From Chitinilyticum piscinae (lineage in GTDB: Bacteria; Pseudomonadota; Gammaproteobacteria; Burkholderiales; Chitinibacteraceae): a DNA stretch of 64,000 nucleotides. The translations under genes were made by a program, and so were the position numbers. Every line of letters starts with the position of its first letter. The stretch's first letter is position 1. Positions 63,704 to 64,000 of the stretch are shown piece by piece. The stretch lies in contig NZ_JADFUA010000001.1 in assembly GCF_015223195.1 (NCBI RefSeq), positions 763,858 through 827,857 on the forward strand, written 5' to 3'. The notes beneath the pieces were generated by a model. The model worked only from the letters and a program-made list of their open reading frames with translations, made no database searches and had not been told where the DNA came from.

Positions 63704-64000
63704 TGGCACGCCTCATCTATCGACTGCTGTTGTGGTGTGCCTTCCCGCTGATCTGGCTGTATCTGCTGAAACGGGCCCGCAAGCAGCCTGCTTATCGTGA
63801 GCATTGGGCGGAGCGCTTGGGTTTCTATCCAGTGGCCCCGCAGGCGAAACGCTACTGGATTCATGCGGTGTCGGTGGGTGAAACACGCGCTGCCGCGCCG
63901 GTGATCCGGGCTTTGCGCGAGCGTGACCCGGAAGCCGAAATTCTGCTGACGTGCATGACGCCGACCGGGCGCGAAGCGGCTTGCGAGGTATTGGGCGGGA
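63700..64000 (+). CDS. waaA: 3-deoxy-D-manno-octulosonic acid transferase, 5' part (runs past the window)
   Basis: The 100 visible codons are the N-terminal part of KDO transferase. A membrane anchor RLIYRLLLWCAFPLIWLYL precedes RKQPAYREHWAERLGFY and then HAVSVGETRAAAPVIRAL with the conserved Glu base and LLTCMTPTGREA. The enzyme adds Kdo to lipid A precursor. Two consecutive ATGs at 63700 and 63703 are possible starts; the first overlaps the upstream stop. The gene continues beyond base 64000. Confidence 0.93.
   Translation, partial: MMARLIYRLLLWCAFPLIWLYLLKRARKQPAYREHWAERLGFYPVAPQAKRYWIHAVSVGETRAAAPVIRALRERDPEAEILLTCMTPTGREAACEVLGG

Overview
The window looks like a chromosomal segment of a free-living, chitin-degrading betaproteobacterium. 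It is GC-rich and densely packed. Its gene neighbourhoods are typical of Betaproteobacteria: an ECF sigma/DUF3619/DUF3106/RDD operon, ilvB-ilvN-ilvC, rplU-rpmA-obgE opposite ispB, and corC-lnt after ybeY-like genes. Three GH18 chitinases and an LPS core glycosyltransferase next to waaA fit a Gram-negative chitinolytic member of, or near, the Neisseriales; that family-level placement is inference. I see no prophage, insertion sequence, CRISPR array or rRNA.

Layout. 1-780: the end of ybeY and a small secreted protein. 874-8757 (minus): a two-gene signalling operon, a 2319-residue pseudokinase/ATPase/histidine kinase hybrid and a REC-GGDEF diguanylate cyclase. 8894-10693: a tryptophan 2-monooxygenase (IaaM)-like flavoenzyme, then a perfect 17-bp hairpin and a convergent prolyl oligopeptidase. 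13637-16792: corC-lnt-DUF459. 17178-19079 (minus): the ECF sigma operon. 19080-22941: a 500-base leader and ilvBNC for branched-chain amino acids. 23137-26832: a cluster of small membrane proteins in which one N-terminal zinc ribbon is fused to three different membrane modules, interrupted by an AraC-GyrI regulator. 26948-30288: tRNA-Pro(CGG), ispB, and rplU-rpmA-obgE.

30349-33762 (minus) is the complete dTDP-L-rhamnose set rfbBDAC. It is followed by a secreted CAP-domain protein, threonine aldolase, DUF1330, an SRPBCC protein, a pseudouridine synthase homologue that appears to lack its catalytic Asp, and a TSUP transporter. 39090-43515 (minus) is an MBOAT/SGNH operon that probably O-acetylates an extracytoplasmic glycan. 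43774-44535 is a secreted M48 protease. 44664-49782 is an MksF-MksE-MksB condensin operon with no nuclease gene and a translationally coupled NTF2-like protein. 49758-52414 (minus) is a periplasmic binding-protein sensor coupled to a MASE1-like-PAS-GGDEF cyclase. 52581-64000 holds gabD, a ribosome hibernation factor with a previously uncalled 40-codon membrane ORF behind it, an NhaR-like regulator, three chitinases, an RlmL-type methyltransferase, a variant GGDEF protein, a GT9 glycosyltransferase and the start of waaA.

Themes: c-di-GMP signalling is prominent (three GGDEF proteins, two beside dedicated sensors), and envelope construction recurs (lnt, rhamnose, O-acetylation, LPS core). The best leads are the pseudokinase hybrid, the nuclease-less Mks operon with its coupled NTF2 gene, the zinc-ribbon/RDD/pilin-helix fusion, the MBOAT with two SGNH partners, and the TTG-started small ORF. 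All functional calls rest on motif reading by eye; no database search was run.
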